From: Gammaproteobacteria bacterium
Lineage (GTDB): Bacteria > Pseudomonadota > Gammaproteobacteria > DSM-19610
Direction of reading: 5' to 3'
DNA length: 64,000 nucleotides
NCBI GenBank assembly: GCA_026197075.1
Contig: JAPHQV010000013.1
Location: forward strand, 62,001-126,000
Positions 17,119 through 24,982 of this stretch are shown here, one piece after another. The position numbers and the translations under genes were made by a program. Each line of letters starts with the position of its first letter. The stretch's first letter is position 1. Under the pieces are notes generated by a model. That model saw nothing but the letters and a program-made list of their open reading frames with translations, ran no database searches and was not told the DNA's origin.

Positions 17119-17147
17119 GCCGGACGGGATTCCCGCCCGGCTTTTTT
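17119..17147 (+). terminator. Rho-independent terminator of the TauD/Cas6-like/RspA cluster
   Basis: A 10-base stem (GCCGGACGGG / CCCGCCCGGC, one mismatch) with a 3-base loop is followed by TTTTTT, 30 bases after the last gene of the cluster. Confidence 0.92.
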
Positions 17148-17220
17148 GTGGGCGGCCTTTAAGCCGATAATTTAGATGAAATATATTACTTAACTATAAA
17201 TAAAATAATAAAAACATTAC

Positions 17221-17251
17221 CCGTCATTGCGAGCGCAGCGAAGCAATCCCC
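17221..17251. repeat. Solo repeat of the GTCATTGCGAGCGCAGCGAA type
   Basis: The sequence CGTCATTGCGAGCGCAGCGA (17222-17241) and its continuation match a dispersed repeat common in environmental bacterial genomes. Only one copy is seen here, in an AT-rich gap (17148-17266) that holds nothing else I recognise. Confidence 0.5.
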
Positions 17252-17266
17252 CGGGAGGCGTTGGGC

Positions 17267-17938
17267 CTACAGCTCCGCCCACATGCGCACCAGGTTGATA
17301 TAGGTTCGGCTGACCCGTTTGGTTTCCTCGGCACCGGGGCGCTCCCGCAACAGCCGCTCACGAGCCTGGTAGAGCTCGAACAGGATCTCCCGCTGGCCGG
17401 GGTCACGCACCAGGCTTTGCACCCAGGTGACGGCCACCAGGCGTTCACCACGGCTGACCTCGGCCACCTGGTGCAGGCTGCCCGAGGGATACATCACCGC
17501 ATCGCCGGCGGGCAGCTTCACGGCCTGGTCGCCGAAGCCGGTGCGGATCACCAGCTCTCCACCCTCGTAATCCCCAGGACCGTTGAGGAATACGGTAATG
17601 GAAAGATCGGTACGATAACGGTCGCCCTGGCCCATGACGGGGTCATCGATATGATCACCATAGCCCATGCCGGTCGTGTAGCGGGCATAGAAGGGGGCTG
17701 CCACACGGTGGGGAAGCGCCGCGCCCTGGTAGAGGGGATGTCGCACCAGGTTGCCCATGACGATCTGGTTGAGCTGCTGCACCATGGGGGCGTCACCGGC
17801 GAGTTCCTCGTTGTGTTTCACCTGGCCGGCCTCCATGCCGGCGGACAGGCGGCCGTCGACGAAGCGGCCGCGCTCGAGCAGCTGGCGGATGGTGGCAAGT
17901 TGCGTGGCGTCCAGGACACCGGGGATGTGCAGCAGCAT
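17267..17938 (-). CDS. PKHD-type (PiuC/YbiX) Fe(II)/2-oxoglutarate hydroxylase
   Basis: The 223-residue protein matches the PiuC/YbiX family in length and motifs: His96 and Asp98 (GDHIDDPVM), His156 (SGSLHQVAEV) and Arg166 (RGERLVAVTWVQS) form the iron and 2-oxoglutarate sites. Family members are often linked to iron uptake, with a TonB receptor nearby; here no such neighbour is adjacent. The first residues (MLLHIPGVLD) are typical of the family, supporting start 17938. Confidence 0.9.
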   Translation of the reverse strand: MLLHIPGVLDATQLATIRQLLERGRFVDGRLSAGMEAGQVKHNEELAGDAPMVQQLNQIVMGNLVRHPLYQGAALPHRVAAPFYARYTTGMGYGDHIDDPVMGQGDRYRTDLSITVFLNGPGDYEGGELVIRTGFGDQAVKLPAGDAVMYPSGSLHQVAEVSRGERLVAVTWVQSLVRDPGQREILFELYQARERLLRERPGAEETKRVSRTYINLVRMWAEL

Positions 17939-17980
17939 GGGCGGTTGCTCTAGAATGAGTTATTTGCAGTGAAACCGGAT

Positions 17981-18120
17981 TTTCACCGCAAAGGTGCAAA
18001 GAACGCAAAGAAATTCATCGGGTGAATACGCTGCCAGATCGCCCGGCACTCGTCGAGACAGGACAATCATCCGAATAATCGCATGGGGTTCCCTGCGTTC
18101 TTTGCGCCTTTGCGGTGAAA
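17981..18120. repeat. Long inverted repeat (CACCGCAAAGG...GCAAAG family), copy 1
   Basis: Arms at 17981-18010 and 18093-18120 are near-perfect inverse copies (core CACCGCAAAGGTGCAAAG / CTTTGCGCCTTTGCGGTG) around about 80 bases. Related copies are at 23802-23887 and 46438-46634. It has no coding frame of its own, which suggests a non-autonomous, MITE-like element or a REP relative. Confidence 0.88.
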
Positions 18121-18143
18121 TCGCACAGTACAGGACTGAATCA

Positions 18144-18473
18144 ATGATATTGAATCTAACCGTGGACGACCAAACCATCCGGGTCAGCGTGCCCGAGGAA
18201 CTCATCCAGGAAGCGGAAGAACTCTACAGCAGAATGGACGCCGACATGGACAAAGGCTGGCAGATGAGCCGCACCTGGGTGGAGAATCTCGATACCTACC
18301 AGCGTTGCCAGGTGGCTGCGGACAAGGTGCTCGGCGCACTGCACAAGGACAACCGTAATCTCATGATGCTCTGGTCCGGGTACATCCTGTCGCGCATGCC
18401 CGGCGTGGGCGAGGTGGTGGTGGACACCAAGGGCGATATCACCGAAACGGTGATCCTGGGCGAGGCGCCCTAG
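18144..18473 (+). CDS. Conserved protein of unknown function (109 aa)
   Basis: The start ATG at 18144 lies just after the repeat element. The frame stays open upstream, but only through repeat sequence. The protein has a short beta-rich start (LNLTVDDQTIRVSVPEE) followed by helices and one cysteine (YQRCQVAADKV). It has no signal or membrane segment. It is followed after 5 bases by another small gene on the same strand, so the two probably form an operon. I do not recognise the family. Confidence 0.7.
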   Translation: MILNLTVDDQTIRVSVPEELIQEAEELYSRMDADMDKGWQMSRTWVENLDTYQRCQVAADKVLGALHKDNRNLMMLWSGYILSRMPGVGEVVVDTKGDITETVILGEAP

Positions 18474-18478
18474 CACTC

Positions 18479-18829
18479 ATGGCCGACCTGTTCCGTGTCA
18501 CCGCGCCTCTCGTGGTCCGTTTTCCCGACGGGGAGAAATGCATCATGGTGGAGCGATTTCCCCTCGCCAACGGCGTGCTCTACCTGGAACCCTTCTGGAC
18601 GCAACAGGATCCCGAGACCGCCTTCCAGCGCGTGGAAGGCCCGTTAAAGGGCGATGGACCCTGGAAGGTGGGGGATGCGGTCATTACTGTGCTCGGCTGC
18701 CAGGGCACGGACCCCGCAATGGCCGAGCTGCATGCCCGCTGGCAGACCCATATGCAGGAACCCGGCTTTGAACTCCCGCCGCGGGAGATCGTCGAGGCCC
18801 TGGCGCGGGAGCGTGGCGCGCTGGTGTAG
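18479..18829 (+). CDS. Conserved protein of unknown function (116 aa)
   Basis: The 116-residue soluble protein starts 5 bases after the stop of the preceding gene. It contains a beta-rich N-terminal half (FRVTAPLVVRFPDGEK) and a helical C-terminus (REIVEALARERGALV). No motif or metal site stands out. It is convergent with cmoB. Function unknown. Confidence 0.7.
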   Translation: MADLFRVTAPLVVRFPDGEKCIMVERFPLANGVLYLEPFWTQQDPETAFQRVEGPLKGDGPWKVGDAVITVLGCQGTDPAMAELHARWQTHMQEPGFELPPREIVEALARERGALV

Positions 18830-18870
18830 GTCTATCCCCTGCAGGTGAGACTTCAGTCCGACTCGCCCTG

Positions 18871-19845
18871 TCAGGGCCGCCGCGCCAGCAGGATCGCCCG
18901 CCGTGGCGCGGGATCGCCTTCCACTGTTTTTGCAGGGTCGTCCGGGTCCAGGCACTGGGCCAGGGATTCGAAGCGCATCCAGTCGGTGCCGCGCTGTTCT
19001 TCCGTGGTGGTGCGCGTCACATCCACGCAGCGCACCTCCAGGAATCCGGCCCGTTCCAGCCAGTGTTGCAGTTCCGGCACCGAGGGGATGAACCAGACAT
19101 TGCGCATGCGCGCGTAGCGATCCCGCGGTACCAGCACCCGGCCGGCTTCCGCTTCGATCACCAGGGTCTCCAATACCAGCTCACCTCCGGGCCGTAACGT
19201 CTCGCGCAGTTCCTGCAGGTGGTCGAAAGGCGAGCGGCGGTGATAGAGCACGCCCATGGAAAATACCGTATCGAAGAGCGCCATCCTGGCCGGCAGCTCC
19301 TCCAGCGCAAGGGGCAGCAGGCCCGTATGCGGATCCTTGAGGTAATGCTGCAGGGCCGCGAACTGGTGAACAAAGAGCAGGGTAGGGTCGATGCCCAGGG
19401 CCAGGCGCGCGCCCGCGCCCCGCATGCGCCACAGGTGATAGCCGTTGCCGCAGCCCACATCCAGCACCAGGCGATCCTGCAAGGGCTGGATGTGTTCGCG
19501 CAGGCGTCGCCACTTCCAGTCGGAACGCCATTCGGTGTCGATGTGCAGGCCGAACAGGCAGAAGGGCCCCTTGCGCCAGGGATGGAGCTGCCGAAGGGCC
19601 TGTTCCAGGGCCTGCCGCTGCGCCGCGTCCAGATCCTCGGCGCAGCCGATGCCGATGCAATCCTGGTCCAGGTCCAGGTGATCGGGTCGTGCCATTGGCA
19701 GCGCCCGCAGCGCCGCCTGCCAGCGCGGCAGGTCGCCATGTCCTTCCGGCCGTAATCGTGCCGCCGTCAGCGCGCGCAGTTGCTCACGCCAGGGGTCCAG
19801 GGCGGCATCGTCCAGGGCCCCGTGGTCGAACCATGCGTCTGTCAT
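18871..19845 (-). CDS. cmoB: CmoB, tRNA U34 carboxymethyltransferase
   Basis: From ATG 19845 the protein has 324 residues, the usual CmoB length. A SAM-binding motif ([15 protein letters not shown]) and the C-terminal [14 protein letters not shown] are characteristic. It uses carboxy-S-adenosylmethionine made by CmoA to convert 5-hydroxyuridine at tRNA position 34 to uridine 5-oxyacetic acid. Its ATG overlaps the cmoA stop (ATGA), so I chose it over the upstream in-frame start at 19890. Confidence 0.95.
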   Translation of the reverse strand: MTDAWFDHGALDDAALDPWREQLRALTAARLRPEGHGDLPRWQAALRALPMARPDHLDLDQDCIGIGCAEDLDAAQRQALEQALRQLHPWRKGPFCLFGLHIDTEWRSDWKWRRLREHIQPLQDRLVLDVGCGNGYHLWRMRGAGARLALGIDPTLLFVHQFAALQHYLKDPHTGLLPLALEELPARMALFDTVFSMGVLYHRRSPFDHLQELRETLRPGGELVLETLVIEAEAGRVLVPRDRYARMRNVWFIPSVPELQHWLERAGFLEVRCVDVTRTTTEEQRGTDWMRFESLAQCLDPDDPAKTVEGDPAPRRAILLARRP

Positions 19846-20570
19846 TTGAAGGCGACGAAGGAGGCGAAGTTGAAGCAGCGGAACCAGCATTCACTGCGCT
19901 GAAAGCCCGCCCAGCGCAGTCGTTCCTCGTGCTGCTCGCGGGTGTCTGGGATGAGTACGTTTTCCAGCGCCGTGCGTTTCTGACTGATCTCCAGTTCCGA
20001 GTAACCGTTGGCGCGTTTGAAGGCGAGATGCATGGCGGTATTGAAGTCCTGCTCCTGCTCATTGGCGAACATGAGCTTCTCGGACAAGACCAGAATCCCG
20101 CCCGGACGCAGGCCGGCGTGGATGCGCTGCAGCATGGGGAGGCGTTCGGCGGGTTCGAGGAACTGCAGGGTGAAGTTCAGCACCACCACCGAGGCATCCT
20201 CGATGTCCACCTCGCGCACATCCGCGCAGCGCAGCTCCACCGGCACGGTGCCGGGCGCCTGTTCCAGGTTGGCGCGCGCCTGTTCCAGCATCGCCGGGGC
20301 GTTATCCACGGCGATGATACTGCAATCCGCGTGGGGGATGCGCCGACGCATGGACAGGCTGGCAGCGCCCAGGGAACAGCCCAGGTCATAGCAGCGGCTG
20401 CCGGGTTGCGCGTAGCGCTCCGCCAGCAGTCCGGTCAGTGCGATGATCTCGCCGTAGCCGGGAACCGAGCGGCGGATCATGTCGGGAAATACCGACGCCA
20501 CACTGGCGTCGAAGGCGAAATCGACGATGTGGTCGCGGGGGGTGGCGAAAAGGGTATCGGGGGTTTTCAT
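19842..20570 (-). CDS. cmoA: CmoA, carboxy-S-adenosyl-L-methionine synthase
   Basis: From ATG 20570 ([11 protein letters not shown]) the protein has 242 residues, as usual for CmoA. The SAM-binding site [15 protein letters not shown] and a family signature near the C-terminus (ENVLIPDT) are present. It makes carboxy-SAM from SAM and prephenate for CmoB. Upstream in-frame codons to 20648 run into a repeat (20617-20707) and are not coding. Confidence 0.95.
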   Translation of the reverse strand: MKTPDTLFATPRDHIVDFAFDASVASVFPDMIRRSVPGYGEIIALTGLLAERYAQPGSRCYDLGCSLGAASLSMRRRIPHADCSIIAVDNAPAMLEQARANLEQAPGTVPVELRCADVREVDIEDASVVVLNFTLQFLEPAERLPMLQRIHAGLRPGGILVLSEKLMFANEQEQDFNTAMHLAFKRANGYSELEISQKRTALENVLIPDTREQHEERLRWAGFQRSECWFRCFNFASFVAFK

Positions 20571-20616
20571 GGTGGTTATGATAAGCCAGCGTAGCTGGTG
20601 GATTCTATTGGATTCG

Positions 20617-20707
20617 GAGGTGCAAAACGCGGAGAACGCAGAGTACACGGAGATTTCGTAATCAAAAACTCTGTGTCCTCCGTTTCTCTGCGTTCTCCGC
20701 GTTCAGC
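20617..20707. repeat. Inverted repeat (ACGCGGAGAACGCAGAG family)
   Basis: Arms at about 20621-20653 and 20666-20704 are inverse copies (core CGCGGAGAACGCAGAG / CTCTGCGTTCTCCGCG). The wording resembles the CCGCAAAGGCGCAAAGG family but the sequence is distinct. It occupies the gap between cmoA and the GNAT gene. Confidence 0.85.
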
Positions 20708-20753
20708 AGCGCCAGACTTCAAAATCCCTCCTCGCTGCACGGCACCGGATCAC

Positions 20754-21185
20754 TCATAAATCCTTGACCATGCGCACATGGGCAATGCGTCCGAACAGGG
20801 TATGGGCCTCGCCCAGGGTGCGGTACCCCTGCTTGGCGTAGAAGCGCTCGGCCGGCTTGCGCGCATCGAGCACCATGCGGCGGGCGCCGGCGGCGCGGGC
20901 CTGTTCCTCGAGAGTCACCAGGATGCGCCGGCCGATGCCCTGGCCGCGGCAGTCCTCGTCCACGGCCATGAAACGGATCTGGGCTTCTTCAGGGGTGTTG
21001 AAGTGCAGGCGGCCCACGCCGATCACATTGCCATCGGCGGCGGTTACCATCAGGTGTACGGCCTGTTCCTCCCGTTCATCGCGTTCACTCCCGGGCGGCT
21101 GGCCCCAGGGGCCGCGCAACAGGCGGTGGCGGAAGGCATAGTAACGCGTGAATTCCTCGACCGTGGCGGGTGCGCGGATGTCCAT
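20754..21185 (-). CDS. GNAT-family N-acetyltransferase
   Basis: The 143-residue protein has the GNAT core: a beta strand with IRFMAVDEDCRG, the acetyl-CoA loop GQGIGRRIL (about residues 82-90), and the C-terminal FYAKQGYRTLGEA. The substrate is unknown. It lies 10 bases after the Fe(II)/2-oxoglutarate oxygenase gene on the same strand. Confidence 0.88.
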   Translation of the reverse strand: MDIRAPATVEEFTRYYAFRHRLLRGPWGQPPGSERDEREEQAVHLMVTAADGNVIGVGRLHFNTPEEAQIRFMAVDEDCRGQGIGRRILVTLEEQARAAGARRMVLDARKPAERFYAKQGYRTLGEAHTLFGRIAHVRMVKDL

Positions 21186-21195
21186 GTCATCCGCT

Positions 21196-21804
21196 TCAGG
21201 CGAACACCACCCAGGTGGTGGCGATGTATTTCACGCCCTGGTGAAGGGTCACGCCGCGGTGCTCGTGGGTCCAGAAGGGCGGGAACAACAGCAGCTTGCC
21301 CTGTTCCGGCTTGATCCTCACATCCTGGAACAGGAACTCGGTCTCACCGCCGGGACCGGGCACGTCGTTGAGATACCAGACCGCCACCAGCTGTCGCTCG
21401 GAAAAGTCGTGGCTGCCACCGTCGATGTGCCAGTGGTAGTGCTCACCGGGCAGGGTACGCTGGATGGCGTACCCGTTATCCTTGAAGGGGCCCTTGAAGT
21501 AGGGAAAGGTCTCGCGGAATTCCTTCAGCGCCAGGCCCAGGGAACGGAACAGGTTGTTGTCCACGTCCTTCCAGTGTTCCTTGCCGCTCACCACCAGGTC
21601 GGTGGATTTCTTGATGCTGCGGTCCTCGACCGCGACCTGGCCGATGCGCCCCAGGTATTGTTCTTCGCTGGCCGCCTCGAAGCGCTCGATCATGTTGTCG
21701 CACAGGAAGCCGGGCAGGGCATCGCGCTTTTCGAAAATGAAGCTGTGCGGCTTGATCTCGCGGATGGAGGCGAGTGGCGGGCCCTCGGGATTGGGTCGGG
21801 ACAT
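21196..21804 (-). CDS. Fe(II)/2-oxoglutarate oxygenase (prolyl-4-hydroxylase-like)
   Basis: The 202-residue protein has the HxD motif at His126/Asp128 (HWHIDGG), a distal histidine at 180 or 182 (FWTHEHRG) and a basic residue (VKYIATTW), as in the 2OG-FeII_Oxy_3 family. It would hydroxylate a protein side chain or small molecule. It precedes the GNAT gene by 10 bases, suggesting co-expression. It is the third such oxygenase in about 7 kb (with 14512-15432 and 17267-17938), although the three are of different subfamilies. Confidence 0.85.
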   Translation of the reverse strand: MSRPNPEGPPLASIREIKPHSFIFEKRDALPGFLCDNMIERFEAASEEQYLGRIGQVAVEDRSIKKSTDLVVSGKEHWKDVDNNLFRSLGLALKEFRETFPYFKGPFKDNGYAIQRTLPGEHYHWHIDGGSHDFSERQLVAVWYLNDVPGPGGETEFLFQDVRIKPEQGKLLLFPPFWTHEHRGVTLHQGVKYIATTWVVFA

Positions 21805-21862
21805 GCGGATACCAGTGCGGGATTAGTGTGACGGCGCAGTTCTTTTGCCATCGCTGTCTCAA

Positions 21863-21965
21863 GCCGAGTCACATGCCTGGCAGCAGGTGTCGGCCGCAGG
21901 GATGCGGCCGTCAAGCCTACAGGGATGTATTTACGGCGTCCTGCTGCCAGGCATGTGACTCGGCT
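21863..21965. repeat. 26-base perfect inverted repeat with conserved spacer
   Basis: Positions 21863-21888 and 21940-21965 are exact inverse copies of 26 bases (start AGCCGAGTCACATGCCTG). The 51-base spacer has its own inverted pieces (CGGCCGC, GCGGCCG). It separates two genes and looks like a mobile palindromic unit or a structured RNA; only one copy is seen. Confidence 0.85.
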
Positions 21966-21987
21966 GCTGGCAACGCCTCCGATTCTC

Positions 21988-23031
21988 TTACAGATGATGA
22001 CGGTCGATCAAGGCTTCCATGTGCGGCGCGGCCCGCGGGCCGTGGTGCCGGTGCAGCTCCAGCAGGCCCTCGGCGAGGGTCAGCCAGTGAGCGCGGGCGG
22101 TACTGGTGAGCTTTTCGAGGGCGCCGAGCTGCCCCGTGTCGCGCCAGTGTTCATAGGCCGCGCGCAGGCTGGGGAAGATCTCGTGGCGCATGCCGTTGAG
22201 GTTGGCCATGTAGAAGTGCAGGGAACCGGCCTGGCGGCGTTCCAGCAGGGCGGGCAGGGTGGACAGGGCATCGGCCAGGTGATCGCGCACGGCGCGTGCC
22301 ATGATCTCCGGGCGGGAACGGTCCAGGCTGGACAGCATGTCCTGCCACTGACTGCCGAGCTGGCGCCCGGCCATGACCTCGCCCAGTTCGTGCAGCACCA
22401 CCACGTCCACCTCGTTGTCGGTCATCTGGTCGAGGGCCTGTTCCAGGTCGTGATCGAAATCATAGCTGGCAATGGCCCGGCCCATGGGGTTGTCGTTCTT
22501 GTGCCAGCGCCATTCCTCGAGCTTTTCCCACAGCATGCGGCGGAAGGATTCACGTCGTACATAGATGGTCGTGCCCTGGCTCATGGCCGGTGGGGCGGTC
22601 AGGTCGCGGGCATGCTCGCGACCGGAAATCAGGATGCGGTAGCCATCCTGCGTCTCGACCCGCTCCAGGTCGGCCAGGAAGAAATGGGGGCGGCTGTTGT
22701 GGCCCAGGCCACCGCTGTAGACCAGTCCCTGGTCGAGCAGGAATTCGTTTACACGGTCGGATTCGAAGGGGGGCAGGTGTGCCTCGCCGATGACCAGGTC
22801 CTGGTACGGACGTTGTTCGAGGCCTTCCCAGAGAGCCTCGCGCGCCATCAGCCACTCGCCGACCGCCTCGCCAGGCAGGGAGGCGCCATAGGGATAACCC
22901 TGCTCCCAGCGAAAATACTCGCGCATCTTGAGCAGGTAGATGCACATGGTGTAATCGCTGGCGTGGCGCGCATCGGCGATATGACAGTTGGTCTGCACCG
23001 TCTCACGCAAGGACTGGAAGGCTGTCTCCAT
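21988..23031 (-). CDS. Conserved protein of unknown function (347 aa, Sfum_1244-like)
   Basis: The 347-residue soluble protein opens with a cysteine-containing helical segment (CHIADARHASDYTMCIYLLKMREYF) and has a histidine-containing region (VVLHELGEVMAGRQ) and a histidine-rich end (LHRHHGP). It resembles, from memory, proteins named Sfum_1244 family in sulfur-cycle bacteria; that name carries no known function. HELGE resembles a zinc-protease HExxH but lacks the second histidine at the right spacing. No signal or membrane segment. Confidence 0.75.
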   Translation of the reverse strand: METAFQSLRETVQTNCHIADARHASDYTMCIYLLKMREYFRWEQGYPYGASLPGEAVGEWLMAREALWEGLEQRPYQDLVIGEAHLPPFESDRVNEFLLDQGLVYSGGLGHNSRPHFFLADLERVETQDGYRILISGREHARDLTAPPAMSQGTTIYVRRESFRRMLWEKLEEWRWHKNDNPMGRAIASYDFDHDLEQALDQMTDNEVDVVVLHELGEVMAGRQLGSQWQDMLSSLDRSRPEIMARAVRDHLADALSTLPALLERRQAGSLHFYMANLNGMRHEIFPSLRAAYEHWRDTGQLGALEKLTSTARAHWLTLAEGLLELHRHHGPRAAPHMEALIDRHHL

Positions 23032-23199
23032 GGGTGATCACCACTGGCTGTAAAACAACAGTTGGAAGCCGGTCAATACCTGAGTAGAATACTCGGTTAT
23101 GTATGCTAGCACGAGCCGGGGCAGCCCCGCCAGCCGTCCCGCCCGTGCCAGAAACCCTGTACCATCGGGCGTCCTCCGTCCCGCTGAATCCGTAGGAGA

Positions 23200-23787
23200 G
23201 TGAACAAGGTGGCCATTCGCGTAAAAAGCCGTTGGGCGAACAAAGACCGTAAACACAGTGCCGCGGAGGCGGCCAGCGCCCTGGCCTTCATTGCCTGGCG
23301 TATCGCCGGCAACATGGTCCTGAACCTGGAAAACGAAGGTTTTCAGACCGAGACCAATGTGCAGCGCCTGCGCGTCATGTCCGAGGCCCTTTCCTTCCTG
23401 GTGCACATCACCGACCGCCAGGTGGCCGACACCATGACGCCGGAACAGCGCCAGGTCTTCATCACCGCCTATGCCCTCAAACTGGCGGACTACATGCAGG
23501 AAAATATGGACGACCTGGCGGGTGCCGACAAGGATTACCGCAAGGTTTTTATTGATGTACTCAACGAACGCATGGCCGATTACGCGGACTTCAGTTTCAG
23601 CGAGGGCGAGCCGGGCTACGGCTTCAAACGCTACCTGGGGGAGAAGGTGACCGATGCCATGGGGCCCAAGGACCGCAAGTGGATCAGCGACCAGGTCATG
23701 GAGATCGAGGTGCCGGAGATGCTCAAGTCCCTGCGCAAGGGGCTCGGCGACCTGGCCGACCCGGAGAAGATCGACTGGGAGGGTTAA
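23200..23787 (+). CDS. Conserved protein of unknown function (about 195 aa)
   Basis: The gene starts at GTG 23200 or, more likely by family appearance (MAIRVKSRW), at GTG 23209; AGGAG (23193-23197) stands nearer to the ideal distance from the second. The protein is alpha-helical and soluble, with the conserved-looking segment KDRKHSAAEAASALAFIAWRIA near the start. No catalytic motif is evident. A repeat element follows directly after its stop. Confidence 0.72.
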   Translation: MNKVAIRVKSRWANKDRKHSAAEAASALAFIAWRIAGNMVLNLENEGFQTETNVQRLRVMSEALSFLVHITDRQVADTMTPEQRQVFITAYALKLADYMQENMDDLAGADKDYRKVFIDVLNERMADYADFSFSEGEPGYGFKRYLGEKVTDAMGPKDRKWISDQVMEIEVPEMLKSLRKGLGDLADPEKIDWEG

Positions 23788-23801
23788 ACGGAAAAAGCAT
23801 C

Positions 23802-23887
23802 TTCACCGCAAAGGCGCAAAGGACGCAGAGAAAAATCAAAAAATAATCATGAATTTCTCGGCGTCCTTTGCGCCTTTGCGGTGAAAA
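23802..23887. repeat. Long inverted repeat (CACCGCAAAGG...GCAAAG family), copy 2
   Basis: Arms at 23802-23833 and 23854-23885 are inverse copies (core CACCGCAAAGGCGCAAAGGA) around a 20-base spacer. This is the tightest copy of the family seen in the window. Confidence 0.92.
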
Positions 23888-23900
23888 CGAATTTCGCATA

Positions 23901-23929
23901 AAAAAAGCGGGCACAAGGCCCGCTTTTTC
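23901..23929. terminator. Bidirectional Rho-independent terminator
   Basis: AAAAAGCGGGC, a 5-base loop ACAAG, then GCCCGCTTTTT gives a symmetrical hairpin with T runs on both strands, placed between the convergent genes ending at 23787 and 23950. Confidence 0.92.
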
Positions 23930-23949
23930 ATGACGCGATTGCGAAGGAC

Positions 23950-24147
23950 TTACTTCTTCACCCAGGCGCTGAAATCGCCCAGTTCGCGATCCTTGCCCAT
24001 TTCGTAACCGGCCTCGTAGGCCTCGGTCAGGCGCTGTTCCTCGCGCGGGGGATTCAAGACATAGGCGCTCTGCCAGCCTTCGATGAAATCCGGGTCCACG
24101 CCGGCCTGCTCCATCTTGGTGGTCGCGTCATAGTATTGCTGGTTCAT
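23950..24147 (-). CDS. Small conserved protein (65 aa)
   Basis: The start at 24147 (MNQQYYDATT) has an excellent ribosome site (GAAGGAGAG). The protein is acidic and helical, with two similar motifs, GWQSAYVLNPPREEQR and AYEAGYEMGKDRE. The second loosely recalls the AYQRGYQAG element of ribosome modulation factor, but I would not assign that function. The gene ends 20 bases before a strong terminator. Confidence 0.75.
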   Translation of the reverse strand: MNQQYYDATTKMEQAGVDPDFIEGWQSAYVLNPPREEQRLTEAYEAGYEMGKDRELGDFSAWVKK

Positions 24148-24532
24148 AGTGCTCTCCTTCGTAGGATGATTCGCTGTAAACCGTATGGCACGCAAGGCGC
24201 GTACCAATGGATTCCTGGTGGATCGCCCGCACGGCGGACCGATCCGAATTCCACCGTCCCGGGACGGTAACCCCGGGTCCGGCGCGGGACACGGGGGCAT
24301 TCGACCGGCGGCAGTATACAAGTCCCCGCCGGGGGCCTGTATATCCCCATGGAGGTGGGGGGGATGGCCGGGGCGAAAACCACGGATTATGCCAGTATTT
24401 CCCCCAATGCTCTAGCTTTTGGGGTATAACACCCCTCCACACCGGTCCGTACCATAAGCCTGTCCGGTGGACCGGCATCGATGCCGGTGTATCGCCATCC
24501 CGGAAATACCCCGAGCTTTACGGAGGTCTACC
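24148..24532. promoter_or_regulatory. Divergent intergenic region with no gene seen
   Basis: About 385 bases between the small minus-strand gene and the SEL1 gene. It contains GC-rich palindromes (CCGTCCCGGGACGG near 24261-24274, CCCCATGGAGGTGGGG near 24345), and an ATTATGCCAG stretch near 24386 could be promoter. I see no gene. Confidence 0.5.
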
Positions 24533-24967
24533 ATGCCTGATTTGCAAGATATTGATTTACAAAGTGGCCTGTCGGCCTTTGAGAGCCGCAGTTTTGCCCA
24601 GGCCTCCAAACTCCTGTCGCCCTTCGCGGAATCGGGACACCCTGAAGCCCAGCACCGTATGGCCATCATGTTCCAGAATGGCCTTGGCTGTGCCCGCCAT
24701 GACGACCTGGCGCTGCGCTGGATGAAGGCCGCCGCCGAGCAGGGGCATGCCCTGGCCCAGCATGGCCTTGGGTTCATGTACCTGGAAGGCGAGTGCGTCG
24801 AGAAGAACCCCGCCGAGGCGGTGAAGTGGTTCACCAAGGCCGCCGAGCAGGGGCTGGTGGGGTCGCAGACCACCCTGGCCCTGATGTACGAGCAGGGCAA
24901 CGGCGTGGAGCAGAACCAGGAAGAGGCCAACAAGTGGTATCGCCTGGCAGGCTTCGAGGACCGCTAG
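24533..24967 (+). CDS. SEL1-repeat protein
   Basis: The 144-residue protein starts at ATG 24533 after a GGAGG ribosome site. It contains about three SEL1/TPR-like repeats, marked by EAQHRMAIMFQNGLGC, LAQHGLGFMYLEGE and SQTTLALMYEQGNGV. No signal peptide is present, so it is cytoplasmic. SEL1 repeats mediate protein contacts. It lies 15 bases before the probable dsrS gene and may be co-transcribed with it. Confidence 0.88.
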   Translation: MPDLQDIDLQSGLSAFESRSFAQASKLLSPFAESGHPEAQHRMAIMFQNGLGCARHDDLALRWMKAAAEQGHALAQHGLGFMYLEGECVEKNPAEAVKWFTKAAEQGLVGSQTTLALMYEQGNGVEQNQEEANKWYRLAGFEDR

Positions 24968-24982
24968 GACGCGGCCGCGGGG

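Noticed and set aside
14512-17267. CRISPR array near the Cas6-like gene
   Set aside because: I looked for regularly spaced direct repeats here and in the other intergenic gaps and found none; the repeats in the window are palindromic pairs without spacers of regular size.
21988-23031. Zinc metalloprotease call from the HELGE segment
   Set aside because: The motif lacks the HExxH spacing and no third ligand is visible.
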